A DNA stretch of 64,000 nucleotides from Demequina rhizosphaerae (GTDB lineage: Bacteria; Actinomycetota; Actinomycetes; Actinomycetales; Demequinaceae), in the NCBI RefSeq assembly GCF_000971255.1, contig NZ_BBMC01000003.1:483341-547340 (forward strand). Reading direction: 5' to 3'. Every line of letters begins with the position of its first letter. The first letter of the stretch is position 1. Made by a program: the position numbers and the translations under genes. The notes under the pieces were generated by a model. It saw only the letters and a program-made list of their open reading frames with translations. It did not search any database and was not told the DNA's origin. Below are positions 27,419-38,767 of this stretch, one piece after another.

Positions 27419-30400
27419 CGGTCACCTCCAGGAACTCGGCCCAGGCACCCGGCGCGGAGAGGTCCCCGCCCTTCGCCTCGAGCTCGTTGAGCGCGTCGCG
27501 GACGCGTGCGTACTGTGCGGGGAGGACGCGCGTGAAGCGCGCCACGGTCGAGGGCCAGTCGGACAGCAGCTCGCGCGCCACGGGCGACCGGGTCTCGGCC
27601 TCGAAGCGCTCGACGAGCGTGCGGACGATGACCGCGTCCTCCTCGTCGAGCGGGCTCAGCGTGAGCTCGCCCGAGGCGAGGGCCTGCGCGTTGACGCGCT
27701 CGGGACGCAGGTCGAGCACGTAGGCCGTGCCGCCGGACATGCCGGCGCCGAGGTTGCGGCCGGTGCGGCCGAGGATGACCGCGGTGCCGCCCGTCATGTA
27801 CTCGAGGCCGTGGTCGCCCACGCCCGAGACGACGGCTGTGACGCCGGAGTTGCGGACCAGGAAGCGCTCGCCCACCTGGCCGCGCAGCAGGATCTCGCCG
27901 CCGGTCGCGCCGTAGCCGACCACGTTGCCCGCGATGACGTCGCTGGTCTCGTCGAGCATCGACTCGCGTGCCGGGCGGACGATGACGCGGCCGCCGGACA
28001 GGCCCTTGCCGACGTAGTCGTTGGCGTCGCCCTCGAGGCGCAGCGTGATGCCGCGCGGGACGAAGGCGCCGAACGACTGGCCCGCGCTGCCGCGGAACGT
28101 CACGTCGATGGTGTCGTCGGGCAGGCCCGCGCCCCGGTACCGGCGCGTGACCTCGTAGCCGAGCATCGTGCCGACGGTGCGGTTGATGTTGCGCACCTCG
28201 CGCTCGATGGCAACGGCCTCACCGCGCTCGAGCGCGGGCTTGGCGGCCGCGATGAGGTCGTTGTCGAGCGCCTCGTCCAGGCCGTGGTCCTGCGTCGTGG
28301 AGTTCATGAGCGCCGCGCCCTCCTGGGGACGGGCGAGCACCGGGGCGAGGTCGAGACCCTGCGCCTTCCAGTGGTCGATCGCGGCGCGCGTCTCGAGCAC
28401 CTCGACGTGGCCCACGGCCTCGGCGATGGTGCGGAAGCCCAGCGACGCGAGGTGCTCGCGCACCTGCTCCGCGATGAACTCGAAGAACGTCTCGACGAAC
28501 TCGGGCTTGCCGGAGAAGCGCGCGCGCAGCTCGGGGTTCTGGGTCGCGACGCCCACCGGGCACGTGTCGAGGTGGCACACGCGCATCATCACGCAGCCCT
28601 CGACCACGAGCGGCGCGGTCGCGAAGCCGAACTCCTCGGCGCCGAGCAGCGCCGCGATGACGACGTCGCGTCCCGTCTTCATCTGGCCGTCGACCTGGAC
28701 CACGATGCGGTCGCGCAGGTCGTTGAGCACGAGCGTCTGCTGGGTGTCGGCGAGACCGATCTCCCACGGGGCGCCCGCGTGCTTGAGCGAGTTGAGCGGG
28801 CTCGCGCCGGTGCCGCCGTCGTGGCCCGAGATGAGCACCACGTCGGACTTGCACTTGGCGACGCCCGCGGCGATCGTGCCGACGCCGACCTCGGCCACCA
28901 GCTTGACGTGGACGCGCGCCTTGGGGTTGGCGTTCTTCGCGTCGTGGATGAGCTGCTTGAGGTCCTCGATCGAGTAGATGTCGTGGTGCGGCGGCGGGGA
29001 GATGAGGCCCACGCCCGGCGTCGAGTGACGCGTCTCGCCGATCCACGGGTACACCTTGTTGCCGGGCAGCTGCCCGCCCTCGCCGGGCTTGGCGCCCTGC
29101 GCGAGCTTGATCTGGATGTCGTCGGCGTTGACCAGGTACTCGGACGTCACGCCGAAGCGGCCCGACGCGATCTGCTTGATCGCGCTGCGCCGCTCGGGGT
29201 CGTAGAGGCGGTCGACGGACTCGCCGCCCTCGCCGGTGTTGGAGCGGCCGCCCAGGCGGTTCATCGCGACCGCGAGGGTCTCGTGCGCCTCCTGCGAGAT
29301 CGAGCCGTACGACATCGCGCCGGTGTTGAAGCGCTTGACGATCTCGCTGACGGGCTCGACCTCGTCGAGCGGGATGGGCTGGCGGTCCGAGTCGAACGCG
29401 AGGAGGCCGCGCAGCGTCATGAGGCGCTTCGCCTGGTCGTCCACCCGGTCCGTGTACTCGCGGAACACGTCGTAGCGGCGGGTGCGGGTCGCGTGCTGGA
29501 GCTTGAAGACCGTCTCCGGGTCGAACAGGTGCTCCTCGCCGTCGCGGCGCCACTGGTACTCGCCGCCGGTGCGCAGGCGCTGGTGGGGCGGCAGCTCGCC
29601 GGAGGCCGGGTAGGCGTCCGCGTGGCGTGCCTCGACCTCGGCCGCGACGACGTCGAGGCCGACGCCGTCGATCTGGCTGGGCGTGCCGTTGAAGTGGAGG
29701 TCGACGAGCTCGCGCGACAGGCCGATGGCCTCGAAGACCTGGGCGCCGCGGTACGACGCCATGGTCGAGATGCCCATCTTCGACATGATCTTGAGGACGC
29801 CCTTGCCGAGCGCCTTGATGAGGTTGTGCGTCGCCTCCTGGGGCGCCACGTCGCCGAGGTAGCCGCGCTTGGCGAGGTCCTCGACGGTCTCCATCGCGAG
29901 GTACGGGTTGACGCAGCCGGCGCCGTAGCCGATGAGCAGCGCGACGTGGTGGACCTCGCGGACGTCGCCGGCCTCGACCACCATCGACAGCTGCGTGCGG
30001 CGGTGGGTGCGCACGAGGTAGTGGTGCACCGCCGAGGTGAGCAGCAGCGACGGGATGGGCGCGAGGTCCGGGTTGGCGTCGCGGTCCGACAGCACGAGGA
30101 AGGACACGCCGTCCTCGAGCGCCTCGTCCACCTCGCGGAAGATCTCGCGGAGGCGGTGGTCGAGCGCCTCGGCGCCGCCCTTGACCGGGTAGAGGCCGCG
30201 GATCTTGCGCGAGGAGAACACGCCGCGGCGCTTGGGGTCGCGGTCGATGTGGAGGATCTTGGCGAGCTCGTCGTTGTCGATCACCGGGAAGTCGATGATG
30301 ATCTTGCGCGCGTGCTCGGGCGTCGCCTCGAGCAGGTTCGGCTCGGGGCCGAGCGCGCCGCCGGTGGCGGTGACGATCTCCTCGCGGATCGAGTCGAGCG

Positions 30401-31946
30401 GCGGGTTCGTCACCTGCGCGAACATCTGCACGAAGTAGTCGAACAGCAGGCGCGGGCGCTTCGACAGCACCGCGATGGGGGTGTCGGAGCCCATCGCGCC
30501 GATCGGCTCGATGCCCGTCTTGCCCATGGGGGCGAGGAGGATCTTGAGCTCCTCCTCCGTGTAGCCGAACGCCCGCTGGCGGCGCTGGACCGAGCGCGCG
30601 GAGTGCGAGATGTGCTCGCGGTCCGGCACCTCGGACAGGCGGATCGCGTTGTCGGACACCCACTGCTCGTAGGGGTGCTCGGAGGCGAGCGTGCTCTTGA
30701 TCTCCTCGTCCTCGACGATGCGGCCCTCGCCGGTGTCGACGAGGAACATGCGGCCGGGCTGGAGGCGACCCTTGCGGATCACCTTGGCGGGGTCGATGTC
30801 GAGCAGGCCGGCCTCCGAGCCGCACACGACGAGGCCGTCGTCCGTGACCCAGTAGCGGCCGGGACGCAGGCCGTTGCGGTCCAGCGTGGCGCCGATGACG
30901 GTGCCGTCGGTGAAGTGCAGCGCGGCGGGTCCGTCCCACGGCTCCATGAGGCCCGAGTGGTACTCGTAGAACGCGCGGCGCGCCGGGTCCATCGCCTCGT
31001 TGTTCTGCCACGCCTCGGGGATCATCATGAGCAGCGCGTGGTGGATGGGGCGACCGCCGAGGTGCAGCAGCTCGAGCACCTCGTCGAACGATGCGGTGTC
31101 CGACGCGCTCGGCGTGCACACCGGCATGAGCGGCGCCATGTCGCCGAGCAGCTCGGAGCGCAGCATGCCCTCGCGCGCGGCCATCCAGTTGCGGTTGCCA
31201 CGGACGGTGTTGATCTCGCCGTTGTGGGCGATTCCGCGCAGCGGCTGCGCGAGCGGCCACGACGGGAACGTGTTGGTCGAGAAGCGCGAGTGCACGAGCG
31301 CGAGCTCCGACGCGAACAGCGGGTGCGTGACGTCGGGGAAGACCTGCTCGAGCTGGTAGGTCGTGAGCATGCCCTTGTAGGTGAGGGTGCGCGACGACAG
31401 CGACGCGAAGAAGGGGCCGCCGTCGCCCTCGGCGCGCTTGCGCACGCGGTAGGCCTTGCGGTCGAGCTCGATCCCGGCGAGCCCGTCGCGGGACAGGAAG
31501 ACCTGGCGGAAGGTCGGCATGGCGCCGCGGGCGCTCGGGCCCAGCGGCTCGGGGTGGACCGGCACGTCGCGCCAGCCGAGGACGGTGACGCCCTCGTCCT
31601 CGGCCGCGCGCTCGAAGGCGGCGACCTCGGCGGCCTCGGCGCCCGGGGTGAGGAACGCGATGCCGACGGCGTACTCCCCCGCCGCGGGCAGCTCGAACCC
31701 GGCGACCTCGCGCAGGAACGCGTCCGGCACCTGGGTGAGGATGCCCGCGCCGTCGCCGGTCTCCGTCTCGGCGCCGACGGCGCCGCGGTGCTCGAGGTTC
31801 TTCAAGGCCGTCAGGCCCGCATCGACGATGTCCCTGCCTGCCGTGCCACGGAGGGTCGCGACGAAGGCGACGCCGCAGGCGTCGTGCTCGTACGCGGGGT
31901 CGTAGAGGCCCGCCGCGGGCTGGGGAGCGCCAAGATGCGCGACCAT
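27411..31946 (-). CDS. gltB: Glutamate synthase large subunit
   Basis: Makes two glutamates from glutamine and 2-oxoglutarate, the main ammonia-assimilation route with glutamine synthetase. The 1511-residue protein has a short N-terminal propeptide before the catalytic Cys in HDACGVAF (near residue 24), the class II amidotransferase domain, a central domain, an FMN-binding domain ([18 protein letters not shown]), the 3Fe-4S cysteines ([15 protein letters not shown]) and the C-terminal beta-helix GXGXG domain. ATG 31946 is used; a GTG one codon earlier is equally possible. AAGGA lies about eight bases upstream. The 123-base spacer to lgt must contain the promoter, but no clear hexamers stand out. 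Confidence 0.97.
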   Translation of the reverse strand: MVAHLGAPQPAAGLYDPAYEHDACGVAFVATLRGTAGRDIVDAGLTALKNLEHRGAVGAETETGDGAGILTQVPDAFLREVAGFELPAAGEYAVGIAFLTPGAEAAEVAAFERAAEDEGVTVLGWRDVPVHPEPLGPSARGAMPTFRQVFLSRDGLAGIELDRKAYRVRKRAEGDGGPFFASLSSRTLTYKGMLTTYQLEQVFPDVTHPLFASELALVHSRFSTNTFPSWPLAQPLRGIAHNGEINTVRGNRNWMAAREGMLRSELLGDMAPLMPVCTPSASDTASFDEVLELLHLGGRPIHHALLMMIPEAWQNNEAMDPARRAFYEYHSGLMEPWDGPAALHFTDGTVIGATLDRNGLRPGRYWVTDDGLVVCGSEAGLLDIDPAKVIRKGRLQPGRMFLVDTGEGRIVEDEEIKSTLASEHPYEQWVSDNAIRLSEVPDREHISHSARSVQRRQRAFGYTEEELKILLAPMGKTGIEPIGAMGSDTPIAVLSKRPRLLFDYFVQMFAQVTNPPLDSIREEIVTATGGALGPEPNLLEATPEHARKIIIDFPVIDNDELAKILHIDRDPKRRGVFSSRKIRGLYPVKGGAEALDHRLREIFREVDEALEDGVSFLVLSDRDANPDLAPIPSLLLTSAVHHYLVRTHRRTQLSMVVEAGDVREVHHVALLIGYGAGCVNPYLAMETVEDLAKRGYLGDVAPQEATHNLIKALGKGVLKIMSKMGISTMASYRGAQVFEAIGLSRELVDLHFNGTPSQIDGVGLDVVAAEVEARHADAYPASGELPPHQRLRTGGEYQWRRDGEEHLFDPETVFKLQHATRTRRYDVFREYTDRVDDQAKRLMTLRGLLAFDSDRQPIPLDEVEPVSEIVKRFNTGAMSYGSISQEAHETLAVAMNRLGGRSNTGEGGESVDRLYDPERRSAIKQIASGRFGVTSEYLVNADDIQIKLAQGAKPGEGGQLPGNKVYPWIGETRHSTPGVGLISPPPHHDIYSIEDLKQLIHDAKNANPKARVHVKLVAEVGVGTIAAGVAKCKSDVVLISGHDGGTGASPLNSLKHAGAPWEIGLADTQQTLVLNDLRDRIVVQVDGQMKTGRDVVIAALLGAEEFGFATAPLVVEGCVMMRVCHLDTCPVGVATQNPELRARFSGKPEFVETFFEFIAEQVREHLASLGFRTIAEAVGHVEVLETRAAIDHWKAQGLDLAPVLARPQEGAALMNSTTQDHGLDEALDNDLIAAAKPALERGEAVAIEREVRNINRTVGTMLGYEVTRRYRGAGLPDDTIDVTFRGSAGQSFGAFVPRGITLRLEGDANDYVGKGLSGGRVIVRPARESMLDETSDVIAGNVVGYGATGGEILLRGQVGERFLVRNSGVTAVVSGVGDHGLEYMTGGTAVILGRTGRNLGAGMSGGTAYVLDLRPERVNAQALASGELTLSPLDEEDAVIVRTLVERFEAETRSPVARELLSDWPSTVARFTRVLPAQYARVRDALNELEAKGGDLSAPGAWAEFLEVTGG

Positions 31947-32069
31947 CACACCGTCCTTAAGCGTCCCCGGGAGTACGGGGACATTCGTAGATTTCGGGGC
32001 GCCGTCGACCCGGTGTTGACACGGGCGTTCAGCCTACCGCGAAGGGCGGCAGGCACGGAATCCCGTCTC

Positions 32070-32999
32070 TCAGGCCCCGGCGGGGCCGTCGCCGTGGGTG
32101 TCGGCGACGTCGGGCGAGTCCTTCTCGCCCTGCGCGGTCGTGTCCTCGGGGTGGGAGGCGCGAGCCGCGAGCTGCGACCGATCCGGTCGCTCGGCAGCCT
32201 TGCGCTGCCTCCATCCTAGGGCCGTGAAGGCGGCCACCGATCCGGCCAGCACGAGGATCGACACCCACTCGTTGATGCGCAGGCCCAGGATGTGCACCGC
32301 ATCGTCGATGCGGACGTGCTCGATCCAGAGCCGGCCCGACACGTAGACCATCACGTACAGCCAGAACACGCGGCCGCCGTAGAGCTTGAGGCGCCGGTCC
32401 AGGTAGATGATGAGCGCGGCGCCCGCGAGGTTCCACACCATCTCGTAGAGGAACGTCGGGTGGAACGTCGCGAACTGCTCGTAGCCCTCGGGCCGGAACG
32501 CCGGCTCGATCTCCAGCGCCCACGGCAGGTCCGTGGGCCGGCCGAAGAGCTCCTGGTTGAAGTAGTTGCCCATGCGGCCGATCGCCTGCGCGATGAGCAC
32601 CGCGGGGGCGGCGGAGTCCGCGAATGCGCTGAAGCTCACGCCGGCGCGGCGCGCGCCGATCCAGGCGCCGAGCGCGCCGAGCGCGACGGCGCCCCAGATG
32701 CCGAGGCCGCCGTTCCAGATCTTGAGCGCGTCCCACGGGTTGCCGTCGGGCCCCCAGTACGGGGCGGGCGTGGTGATGACGTGGTAGATGCGCCCGCCGA
32801 TGATGCCGAACGGGATCGCCCAGAAGGCGATGTCGCCGACGACCTCGGCGTCGCCGCCGCGCTCGACCCAGCGGCGCGTGGTGAGCCACAGGGCCACGAA
32901 GATCCCGAGCAGGATCCACAGGGCGTACGCGTGGATGGTGAGCGGGCCGAGGGAGAACGAGCTCCACTCGATGGGCGGGCTGGGGATCGACGTGGTCAT
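32070..32999 (-). CDS. lgt: Prolipoprotein diacylglyceryl transferase
   Basis: Integral membrane enzyme that moves diacylglyceryl from phosphatidylglycerol to the lipobox cysteine, needed for all lipoproteins, including those encoded here (LivK, FKBP, the class C-type hydrolase). The 309-residue protein shows GIIGGRIYHVIT, the Lgt signature IGRMGNYFNQELFGRPT and HPTFLYEMVWN, seven or so membrane segments and a charged C-terminal tail. ATG 32999 overlaps the trpA stop by four bases (ATGA), so lgt is the last gene of the trp operon. Confidence 0.96.
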   Translation of the reverse strand: MTTSIPSPPIEWSSFSLGPLTIHAYALWILLGIFVALWLTTRRWVERGGDAEVVGDIAFWAIPFGIIGGRIYHVITTPAPYWGPDGNPWDALKIWNGGLGIWGAVALGALGAWIGARRAGVSFSAFADSAAPAVLIAQAIGRMGNYFNQELFGRPTDLPWALEIEPAFRPEGYEQFATFHPTFLYEMVWNLAGAALIIYLDRRLKLYGGRVFWLYVMVYVSGRLWIEHVRIDDAVHILGLRINEWVSILVLAGSVAAFTALGWRQRKAAERPDRSQLAARASHPEDTTAQGEKDSPDVADTHGDGPAGA

Positions 33000-33784
33000 C
33001 GCGCGCTCCTCACGCCGTCGGCGAGCTCGGCGACCTTGGCGCGCAGGCTCTCGAGGTCGCCCTCGTCGCCGAGCGCACGGACGAAGGCCGTGCCGACGAT
33101 CACGCCGTCGGCGAACCCGGCGATCTCGGCGGCCTGCGCGCCCGTGGACACGCCGACGCCGATGCAGACGCGCTCGGCGCCCGCGGCACGCGCCTCGGAC
33201 ACCACGCGTTGCGCGGCGTCGCCGAGCGACGCCCGCTCGCCCGTCACGCCCATGAGCGGCGTGGCGTAGACGAAGCCGCGGGACGCGTCGCACGTGAGCT
33301 TCATCCGCTCACGCGTGGTCGACGGCGCGACCAGGAAGATCGTGTCGACGTCCTCGGCGCGCGCCGCCTCGACCCACTCGGGCGCGGCGTCGGGCGTGAG
33401 GTCCGGGGTGATGACCCCGGCTCCCCCGGCGGCGACCAGGTCCTTCGCGAAGCACGACCAGCCGCGCTGCAGCATGACGTTGGCGTAGCTCATCACCACG
33501 GGCACCGCGCCCGCCTCGGCGACGGCCCGGACGGCGGTGAACGCATCGTCCACCTTGACCCCGCCCTCGAGCGCCTTGGCGGCGGCGTGCTGGATCATCG
33601 GGCCGTCGAGCACGGGGTCCGAGTAGGGCGGGCCGATCTCGACGACGTCGCAGCCCGCCTCGACGAGCACGCGCATCGCGGCGAGCGACGTGTCGACGTC
33701 AGGGTAGCCGACGGGCAGGTAGCCGACCAGGGCGGCGCGACCCTCGGCCCTGCATGCGTCGAGCCGATCGGTCAGTGCGCTCAC
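32996..33784 (-). CDS. trpA: Tryptophan synthase alpha subunit
   Basis: Cleaves indole-3-glycerol phosphate to indole, which is channelled to TrpB. The 262-residue barrel has [11 protein letters not shown], catalytic Glu in [11 protein letters not shown] followed by its partner Asp in the same stretch, [13 protein letters not shown], and the phosphate-binding end ([16 protein letters not shown]). It starts with GTG at 33784, sharing GTGA with the trpB stop. The codons for VDDAF carry a dispersed-motif copy at 33542-33551. Confidence 0.97.
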   Translation of the reverse strand: MSALTDRLDACRAEGRAALVGYLPVGYPDVDTSLAAMRVLVEAGCDVVEIGPPYSDPVLDGPMIQHAAAKALEGGVKVDDAFTAVRAVAEAGAVPVVMSYANVMLQRGWSCFAKDLVAAGGAGVITPDLTPDAAPEWVEAARAEDVDTIFLVAPSTTRERMKLTCDASRGFVYATPLMGVTGERASLGDAAQRVVSEARAAGAERVCIGVGVSTGAQAAEIAGFADGVIVGTAFVRALGDEGDLESLRAKVAELADGVRSAR

Positions 33785-34989
33785 GCGTCCCCCTCCGGAA
33801 GCATGTCGAACCATCGCGCGGCCTGCTCGACGTCCTTGTCGCCGCGCCCGGACAGGGTCACGAGCAGCGTGGCGCCGGGACCGAGCTCGCGGCCCAGGCG
33901 GATCGCTCCGGCCAGCGCGTGGGCGGACTCGATCGCGGGCAGGATGCCCTCCGTGCGGGTGAGCAGGCGGAACGCGTCCATCGCCTCGCTGTCGGTGACC
34001 GGCCAGTACTCGGCCCGGCCGATGCTCGACAGCCAGGTGTGCTCGGGGCCGACGCCCGGGTAGTCGAGCCCCGCGGAGATCGAGTGCGACGGCTGGGTCT
34101 GGCCGTCCTCGTCCTGGAGGATGTACGACATCGAGCCGTGGAGGATGCCCGGGCGCCCGCCGGTGAGGGTCGCCGCGTGGCGGCCGGTGTCGACGCCGTC
34201 GCCGGCGGCCTCGCAGCCGATGAGGCGCACGCCCTCGTCGTCGAGGAACGCGTCGAACGAGCCGATCGCGTTGGAGCCGCCCCCCACGCACGCGAGCACC
34301 GCGTCCGGGAGGCCGCCGAGCGCGAGCATCTGCTCGCGGGCCTCGACGGAGATGACGCGCTGGAAGTCGCGGACCATGGCCGGGAACGGGTGCGGTCCCG
34401 CGGCGGTGCCGAAGACGTAGTTCGTGGTCTCGACGTTGGTGACCCAGTCGCGGAACGCCTCGTTGATGGCGTCGCGCAGGGTGCGGGTGCCCGTGGCGAC
34501 CGGGATCACCTCGGCGCCGAGGAGCCGCATGCGGGCGACGTTGAGCGCCTGGCGCTCGGTGTCCTCCTCGCCCATGTAGATCACGCACTCGAGGTCCATG
34601 AGCGCCGCCGCGGTCGCGGTCGCGACGCCGTGCTGGCCGGCGCCGGTCTCGGCGATCACGCGGGTCTTGCCGAGGCGCTTGGTCAGCAGCGCCTGGCCGA
34701 GCACGTTGTTGATCTTGTGCGAGCCCGTGTGGTTGAGGTCCTCGCGCTTGAGGAAGATGCGCGCGCCGCCGGCGTGGGCCGCGAAGCGCGGGATCTCGGT
34801 GAGGATCGAGGGGCGCCCGGTGTAGTCGCGGGCGAGACGGTCGAGCTCGCCGGTGAACTCCGGGTCGATGCGGGCCTTCTCGTACGCGTCGGTGAGCTCG
34901 TCGAGCGCCGCCATGAGCGCCTCGGGGACGAAGCGGCCGCCGAACTCGCCGAAGTACGGCCCGGGGGCCGCCTGGAGGGAGTCCGTCAC
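33781..34989 (-). CDS. trpB: Tryptophan synthase beta subunit
   Basis: PLP enzyme that condenses indole with serine to tryptophan. The 402-residue product has the PLP lysine in [24 protein letters not shown], the phosphate-binding GGGSNAIG loop and [13 protein letters not shown]. It is a standard TrpB1, matching the co-encoded TrpA. GTG 34989 overlaps the trpC stop by four bases. Confidence 0.98.
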   Translation of the reverse strand: MTDSLQAAPGPYFGEFGGRFVPEALMAALDELTDAYEKARIDPEFTGELDRLARDYTGRPSILTEIPRFAAHAGGARIFLKREDLNHTGSHKINNVLGQALLTKRLGKTRVIAETGAGQHGVATATAAALMDLECVIYMGEEDTERQALNVARMRLLGAEVIPVATGTRTLRDAINEAFRDWVTNVETTNYVFGTAAGPHPFPAMVRDFQRVISVEAREQMLALGGLPDAVLACVGGGSNAIGSFDAFLDDEGVRLIGCEAAGDGVDTGRHAATLTGGRPGILHGSMSYILQDEDGQTQPSHSISAGLDYPGVGPEHTWLSSIGRAEYWPVTDSEAMDAFRLLTRTEGILPAIESAHALAGAIRLGRELGPGATLLVTLSGRGDKDVEQAARWFDMLPEGDA

Positions 34990-35810
34990 GGGCGCACCGA
35001 CCGCAGCGCGGGGTGGGCGCCGGCGGCGACCATCTGAGCCACGGTCGCGCGCGGGTCGCGGTCCTTGACCAGGGCCTCGCCCACGAGCACCGCATCCGCC
35101 CCGAGCCGCGCGTACTCGACCACGTCGTGGCTGTCGCGGATGCCGGACTCGGCGATCTTGAGGATGCCGTCGGGGATGGTGGGCGCGAGCTTCGCGAAGG
35201 TGTTGCGGTCGACCTCGAGCGTGCGGAGGTTGCGGGCGTTGACGCCGATGACGGTCGCGCCCGCATCGGCCGCGCGCGTCACCTCCTCGGCGTCGTGCAC
35301 CTCGACGAGGGCCGTCATGCCGAGCGAGTGGACCCGCTCGATGAGGCTCTCGAGCGCGAGCTGCTCGAGCGCCGCGACGATGAGGAGGACGACGTCCGCG
35401 CCGTGCGCGCGCGCCTCCCACACCTGGTACGGCGTGACGATGAAGTCCTTGCGCAGGATCGGGACGTCGACCTTGGCGCGCACCGCGTCCAGGTCCGACA
35501 GCGATCCGTTGAAGCGGCGCTGCTCGGTGAGGACGGAGATGACGGAGGCGCCGCCCGCGGCGTACTCGGTGGCGAGCAGCGCGGGGTCGGTGATGTCGGC
35601 GAGCGCGCCCTTCGACGGGCTCGAGCGCTTCACCTCCGCGATGATGCCGACCTCGTCACGCGCGAGGATCGCGCGTGCGTCGAGCGCCTCGGGCAACCGC
35701 GCGGCGCGCTCCTTGAGCGCGTCCATCGACGTCAGCTCCTTGCGCACCTCGAGGTCCTCCAGGACCCCGGAGACGATGCTGTCCAGAACGCTCGTGCTGC
35801 TCCCACCCAT
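34986..35810 (-). CDS. trpC: Indole-3-glycerol phosphate synthase
   Basis: Closes the indole ring from carboxyphenylamino-deoxyribulose phosphate. The 274-residue barrel shows [13 protein letters not shown] with the catalytic Lys, [35 protein letters not shown] and AESGIRD. ATG 35810 is favoured over a GTG three codons upstream: TAGAGT sits seven bases before this ATG, pointing to a leaderless internal promoter for trpC-trpB-trpA-lgt. The 53-base gap behind the small membrane protein gene is the only sizeable gap in the operon apart from that before trpE's neighbour. Confidence 0.97.
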   Translation of the reverse strand: MGGSSTSVLDSIVSGVLEDLEVRKELTSMDALKERAARLPEALDARAILARDEVGIIAEVKRSSPSKGALADITDPALLATEYAAGGASVISVLTEQRRFNGSLSDLDAVRAKVDVPILRKDFIVTPYQVWEARAHGADVVLLIVAALEQLALESLIERVHSLGMTALVEVHDAEEVTRAADAGATVIGVNARNLRTLEVDRNTFAKLAPTIPDGILKIAESGIRDSHDVVEYARLGADAVLVGEALVKDRDPRATVAQMVAAGAHPALRSVRP

Positions 35811-35817
35811 GACGCCC

Positions 35818-35823
35818 ACTCTA
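35818..35823 (-). promoter_or_regulatory. -10 hexamer TAGAGT for leaderless trpC
   Basis: TAGAGT, spacer GGGCGTC, then ATG. It would allow trpCBA-lgt expression independently of trpE. Confidence 0.5.
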
Positions 35824-35872
35824 CCGCCGCAAAGATCGGCTCAAGGACGCGCCAAATTCCGGCACAGAGTGC

Positions 35873-36109
35873 CTAGGAGAGCGGCTGGCCGTGGCCGAGC
35901 GCGCGCAGCGCGGCACCCGCCGCGAGCGACACGACGGCGACGCCGATGCCCACGAAGGTGACCGCGTGGACGGGGATCGCGATGCCGAGCGACACGAGGA
36001 TCGCGGCGAGCACGAGGCCGACGTTGGTGACCCAGCCCGCGGTGGTGCGGCCGTGGTTGTGCGGGGCGACGTCGGGAAGGTCCTGCGGCTCCAGGTGCAC
36101 GCTCGACAT
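35873..36109 (-). CDS. Small HGxxPAAW-type membrane protein in the trp operon
   Basis: A 78-residue protein with the N-terminal motif NHGRTTAGW, close to the HGxxPAAW signature of a small actinobacterial membrane protein often found between trpE and trpC. Two hydrophobic helices follow (VTNVGLVLAAILVSLGIAIP and VTFVGIGVAVVSLAAGAALRAL). Its function is unknown; location suggests a role tied to tryptophan or to the operon's regulation, which is inference. The ATG at 36109 has a strong GAGGAG. Confidence 0.8.
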   Translation of the reverse strand: MSSVHLEPQDLPDVAPHNHGRTTAGWVTNVGLVLAAILVSLGIAIPVHAVTFVGIGVAVVSLAAGAALRALGHGQPLS

Positions 36110-36141
36110 GGTTACTCCTCGGGGACTCGTGGAATTCGGCG

Positions 36142-37689
36142 TCAGTCTAGCGAAGCCGGGGGCTGCGTCAGGCGCGACGCCGTGCTGATCGCGCGGATGA
36201 GCGCGGCGGCCTTGTGCTTGGTCTCGGCGTCCTCGTTCGCGGGCACGGAGTCCGCGACGATGCCGGCGCCGGCCTGCACGTGCGCGGTGCCGTCCTCGAT
36301 GAGCGCGGTGCGGATCGCGATGGCCATGTCCATGTTGCCGGCGAAGTCGAGGTAGCCGACCGCGCCGCCGTAGAAGGCGCGTCGCGTGGGCTCGATCTCG
36401 TCGATGAGGGCGATCGCGCGCGGCTTGGGCGCGCCGGACAGCGTGCCCGCCGGGAAGACCGCCGTGAACGCGTCGAGCGCGCCGTGGGGCGCCTCGAGGC
36501 TGCCGACGACGGTCGAGCAGATGTGCATGATGTGCGAGTACCGGTTGACCGTCATGAACTCGACCACCTCGACGGAGGTCGGCTCGCACACCTTGACGAG
36601 GTCGTTGCGCGCGAGGTCCACGAGCATGATGTGCTCCGCGACCTCCTTGGGATCCGCGAGCAGCTCCTCCTGCAGCGCCTTGTCCTCCCCCGGCGTCGCG
36701 CCGCGCGGGCGCGAGCCCGCGATGGGGAACGTCGACACGCGCCCGTCCTTGACGGTGCACAGCGATTCGGGGCTCGCGCCGACGACCGCGAACTCGCGGC
36801 CCCGGTCGTCCTCGAGCTGGAAGTAGTACATGTACGGGCTCGGGTTGAGGGTGCGCAGGACGCGGTACACCTCGAGCGGAGTCGCCTCGCAGGGCACGTC
36901 GAAGCGCTGCGAGGGCACCATCTGGAAGACCTCGCCGTCGCGGATCGCCTCCTTGGCGAACGCGACCGCCTTCTCGTACTCCCCCGGCGCGCTGCGCTGG
37001 GCGACCACGGGGTCGTCCCCGTCGCCGAGCACGGACACCGGGCCCGGGGTCGCCGCCTCGAGCTCGCGCTGCATGCGGTCGAGACGCGCGACGGCGTCCT
37101 CGTACGCGCGGTCGATGCCGCTCTCCTGCGCGTCCGCGTTGACGGCGTTGGCGATGAGCCACACCGAGCCGTCGCGGTGGTCGATCGCGGCGATGTCCGT
37201 CGCGAGGAGGAGCAGCACGTCGGGCACGTCCAGCTCGCGCGGCGCCTTCATCGGCAGCGTGGGCTCCCACTGGCGGATGATGTCCCAGCCGAGCACGCCG
37301 ACCATGCCGCCCGTGAGCGGCGGGAGGCCCTCGATCGCCTCGGAGCGCATCTCCTCGAGCACGTGCGCGATGACCTCGAGGGGCGCCCCGTCGGCGAGGC
37401 CCACGGGCACGTCGCCCGACCACCGCGCATCGTCCCCGTCGACGGTGAGCATCGCGCGCGAGCGGACGCCCACGAAGGAGAAGCGTGCGCGCGAGCCGTC
37501 AGGCTCGGCGGACTCGAGGATGAAGGTGCCCGGACGCTCCTGCGCAAGCGCGCGGTAGACGGCGACCGGGGTGAGCGAGTCCGCGAGGACGCGGCGGACC
37601 ACGGGGACGACGCGGTGGGACGCGCCCAGCTCGACGAAGCCCTCGAGCGTCGGCCAGGTCTGGCCCCACTCGACGCGCACGGCGGTCAC
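36142..37689 (-). CDS. trpE: Anthranilate synthase component I
   Basis: Makes anthranilate from chorismate with ammonia delivered by TrpG. The 515-residue protein has the N-terminal feedback region ([19 protein letters not shown], carrying the LLES-like tryptophan-binding motif) and the chorismate-binding domain with [44 protein letters not shown] and [14 protein letters not shown] 37689 overlaps the hisI stop by four bases. trpG and trpD are not in the window. No leader peptide or T-box is possible before a gene coupled in this way to hisI. Confidence 0.97.
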   Translation of the reverse strand: MTAVRVEWGQTWPTLEGFVELGASHRVVPVVRRVLADSLTPVAVYRALAQERPGTFILESAEPDGSRARFSFVGVRSRAMLTVDGDDARWSGDVPVGLADGAPLEVIAHVLEEMRSEAIEGLPPLTGGMVGVLGWDIIRQWEPTLPMKAPRELDVPDVLLLLATDIAAIDHRDGSVWLIANAVNADAQESGIDRAYEDAVARLDRMQRELEAATPGPVSVLGDGDDPVVAQRSAPGEYEKAVAFAKEAIRDGEVFQMVPSQRFDVPCEATPLEVYRVLRTLNPSPYMYYFQLEDDRGREFAVVGASPESLCTVKDGRVSTFPIAGSRPRGATPGEDKALQEELLADPKEVAEHIMLVDLARNDLVKVCEPTSVEVVEFMTVNRYSHIMHICSTVVGSLEAPHGALDAFTAVFPAGTLSGAPKPRAIALIDEIEPTRRAFYGGAVGYLDFAGNMDMAIAIRTALIEDGTAHVQAGAGIVADSVPANEDAETKHKAAALIRAISTASRLTQPPASLD

Positions 37690-38054
37690 GGGGTCTCCCC
37701 CGCGAGCCCGTCCACGGCGCCCAGGTCTCCGCCGGCCTCGAAGCACGTGCGGGTGCCCGTGTGGCACGCGGGACCCCGCTGATCGACCTCGAGCAGCAGC
37801 GCGTCGCCGTCGCAGTCGAGGCTCGCGCGGACCACGCGCTGGACGTTGCCGGAGGTGTCGCCCTTGCGCCACAGCTCCTGACGCGAGCGGCTCCAGTAGA
37901 CGGCGCGGCCCGTGGTGAGGGTCTCGTGGAGGGCGTCGTCGTTCATCCACGCCACCATGAGCACCTCGCGGGTGTCGTGCTGCTGCACCACGGCGCAGAC
38001 GAGTCCGGCGGGATCGCGCTTGAGGCGCGCGGCGATGTCAGCGTCGAGCGGCAT
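37686..38054 (-). CDS. hisI: Phosphoribosyl-AMP cyclohydrolase
   Basis: Third step of histidine synthesis. The 122-residue single-domain protein has [36 protein letters not shown] and the metal-binding stretch [19 protein letters not shown] with a further Cys in GTRTCF. ATG 38054 has GGAAGG nine bases upstream; an ATG three codons earlier would place that site too close. It opens the operon that continues with trpE. Confidence 0.96.
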   Translation of the reverse strand: MPLDADIAARLKRDPAGLVCAVVQQHDTREVLMVAWMNDDALHETLTTGRAVYWSRSRQELWRKGDTSGNVQRVVRASLDCDGDALLLEVDQRGPACHTGTRTCFEAGGDLGAVDGLAGETP

Positions 38055-38103
38055 GCCGCCCATCCTTCCACGCCGCCACTCCGACGGTGCGCACGGTTGC
38101 ACC

Positions 38104-38156
38104 GGCGACACGCCGGTGCGGAGGGACGATGCGCGGCGTACGCGCGGCGTGTCGCC
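38104..38156. other. Long inverted repeat enclosing a dispersed-motif copy
   Basis: GGCGACACGCC (38104-38114) is the exact reverse complement of GGCGTGTCGCC (38146-38156). Between them lies GGGACGATGCG at 38123-38133. The structure is 50 bases upstream of hisI and 37 bases past the stop of the upstream hypothetical gene, so it could be that gene's terminator or part of the hisI-trp control region. Confidence 0.6.
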
Positions 38157-38192
38157 GCGAGATCCGTGCGGACTGTCCGGCGGGGTGCGCGG

Positions 38193-38582
38193 TCAGAGGC
38201 GGGCGCCGCGCTCCATGACGAAGCGCCACGGCTCCGACAGCCGCACGTGGATGTCGATGCCGACGTCCGAGCCGAACAGCCGCGCGAGCGCCTGGCACGC
38301 GGCGGCGTCGGAGGCGGCGGCGCACAGGATCGGCAGCCCGTCGAGGCCGCGCTCGGCGCACACGCGCCGGACGGTGTCGTAGGCCTCGCGCCACGCGGGG
38401 TGCCAGTCGCCGACGAGGAAGTCGGTGTCGGCCAGGATGTCGAACACCTCGGTCAGCCCGATGCGGCGCGCCTTCGACAGCTCCACGAGCTCCCGCACCG
38501 TGAGCGTCTCGAGCCGCGCCAGGTGCGACGCGTACGCCTCGTGGCGCAGGCCGCGCACGCTCGCCGCCAAGGACTCCGTCAC
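38193..38582 (-). CDS. Hypothetical protein, 129 residues
   Basis: I do not recognise this protein. It is helical, with a central ETLTVRELVELSKARRIGLTEVFDIL stretch, then a WHPAWREAYDTVRRVCAERG helix and an alanine-rich segment; there is no signal peptide or membrane segment. Coding potential is good: AAAGGGAG precedes the GTG at 38582 by six bases, third-position GC is high, and no better frame overlaps. It lies alone between the ABC exporter and hisI, in the same direction. Confidence 0.62.
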   Translation of the reverse strand: MTESLAASVRGLRHEAYASHLARLETLTVRELVELSKARRIGLTEVFDILADTDFLVGDWHPAWREAYDTVRRVCAERGLDGLPILCAAASDAAACQALARLFGSDVGIDIHVRLSEPWRFVMERGARL

Positions 38583-38751
38583 CGCCGCTCCCTTTCAGGT
38601 CTCGCCGCCCGTCGGGTCGGCTCCGCGCCTATGAAACCACCCTGCGCCCCGCGCGACGAGCGACACGACGCGTGAGCATCCGCACACGCCGACGCGAACC
38701 GGGCAAGGCCGACGATTCGCCCGCCCGCGAGGGTCGAGCGTCCCGCAGGCA

Positions 38752-38762
38752 GGGACGATGCG
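38752..38762 (+). repeat. Dispersed motif copy just after the ABC exporter operon
   Basis: Exact GGGACGATGCG ending six bases before the stop codon (minus strand) of the last exporter gene. Confidence 0.85.
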
Positions 38763-38767
38763 CGGGC

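Noticed and set aside
27810..32219. 1469-codon open frame opposite gltB
   Set aside because: Same effect: a mirror of high third-position GC in gltB with no recognisable protein features.
37690..38054. Tryptophan attenuator or T-box in front of trpE
   Set aside because: trpE starts inside the end of hisI with a four-base overlap, leaving no leader.
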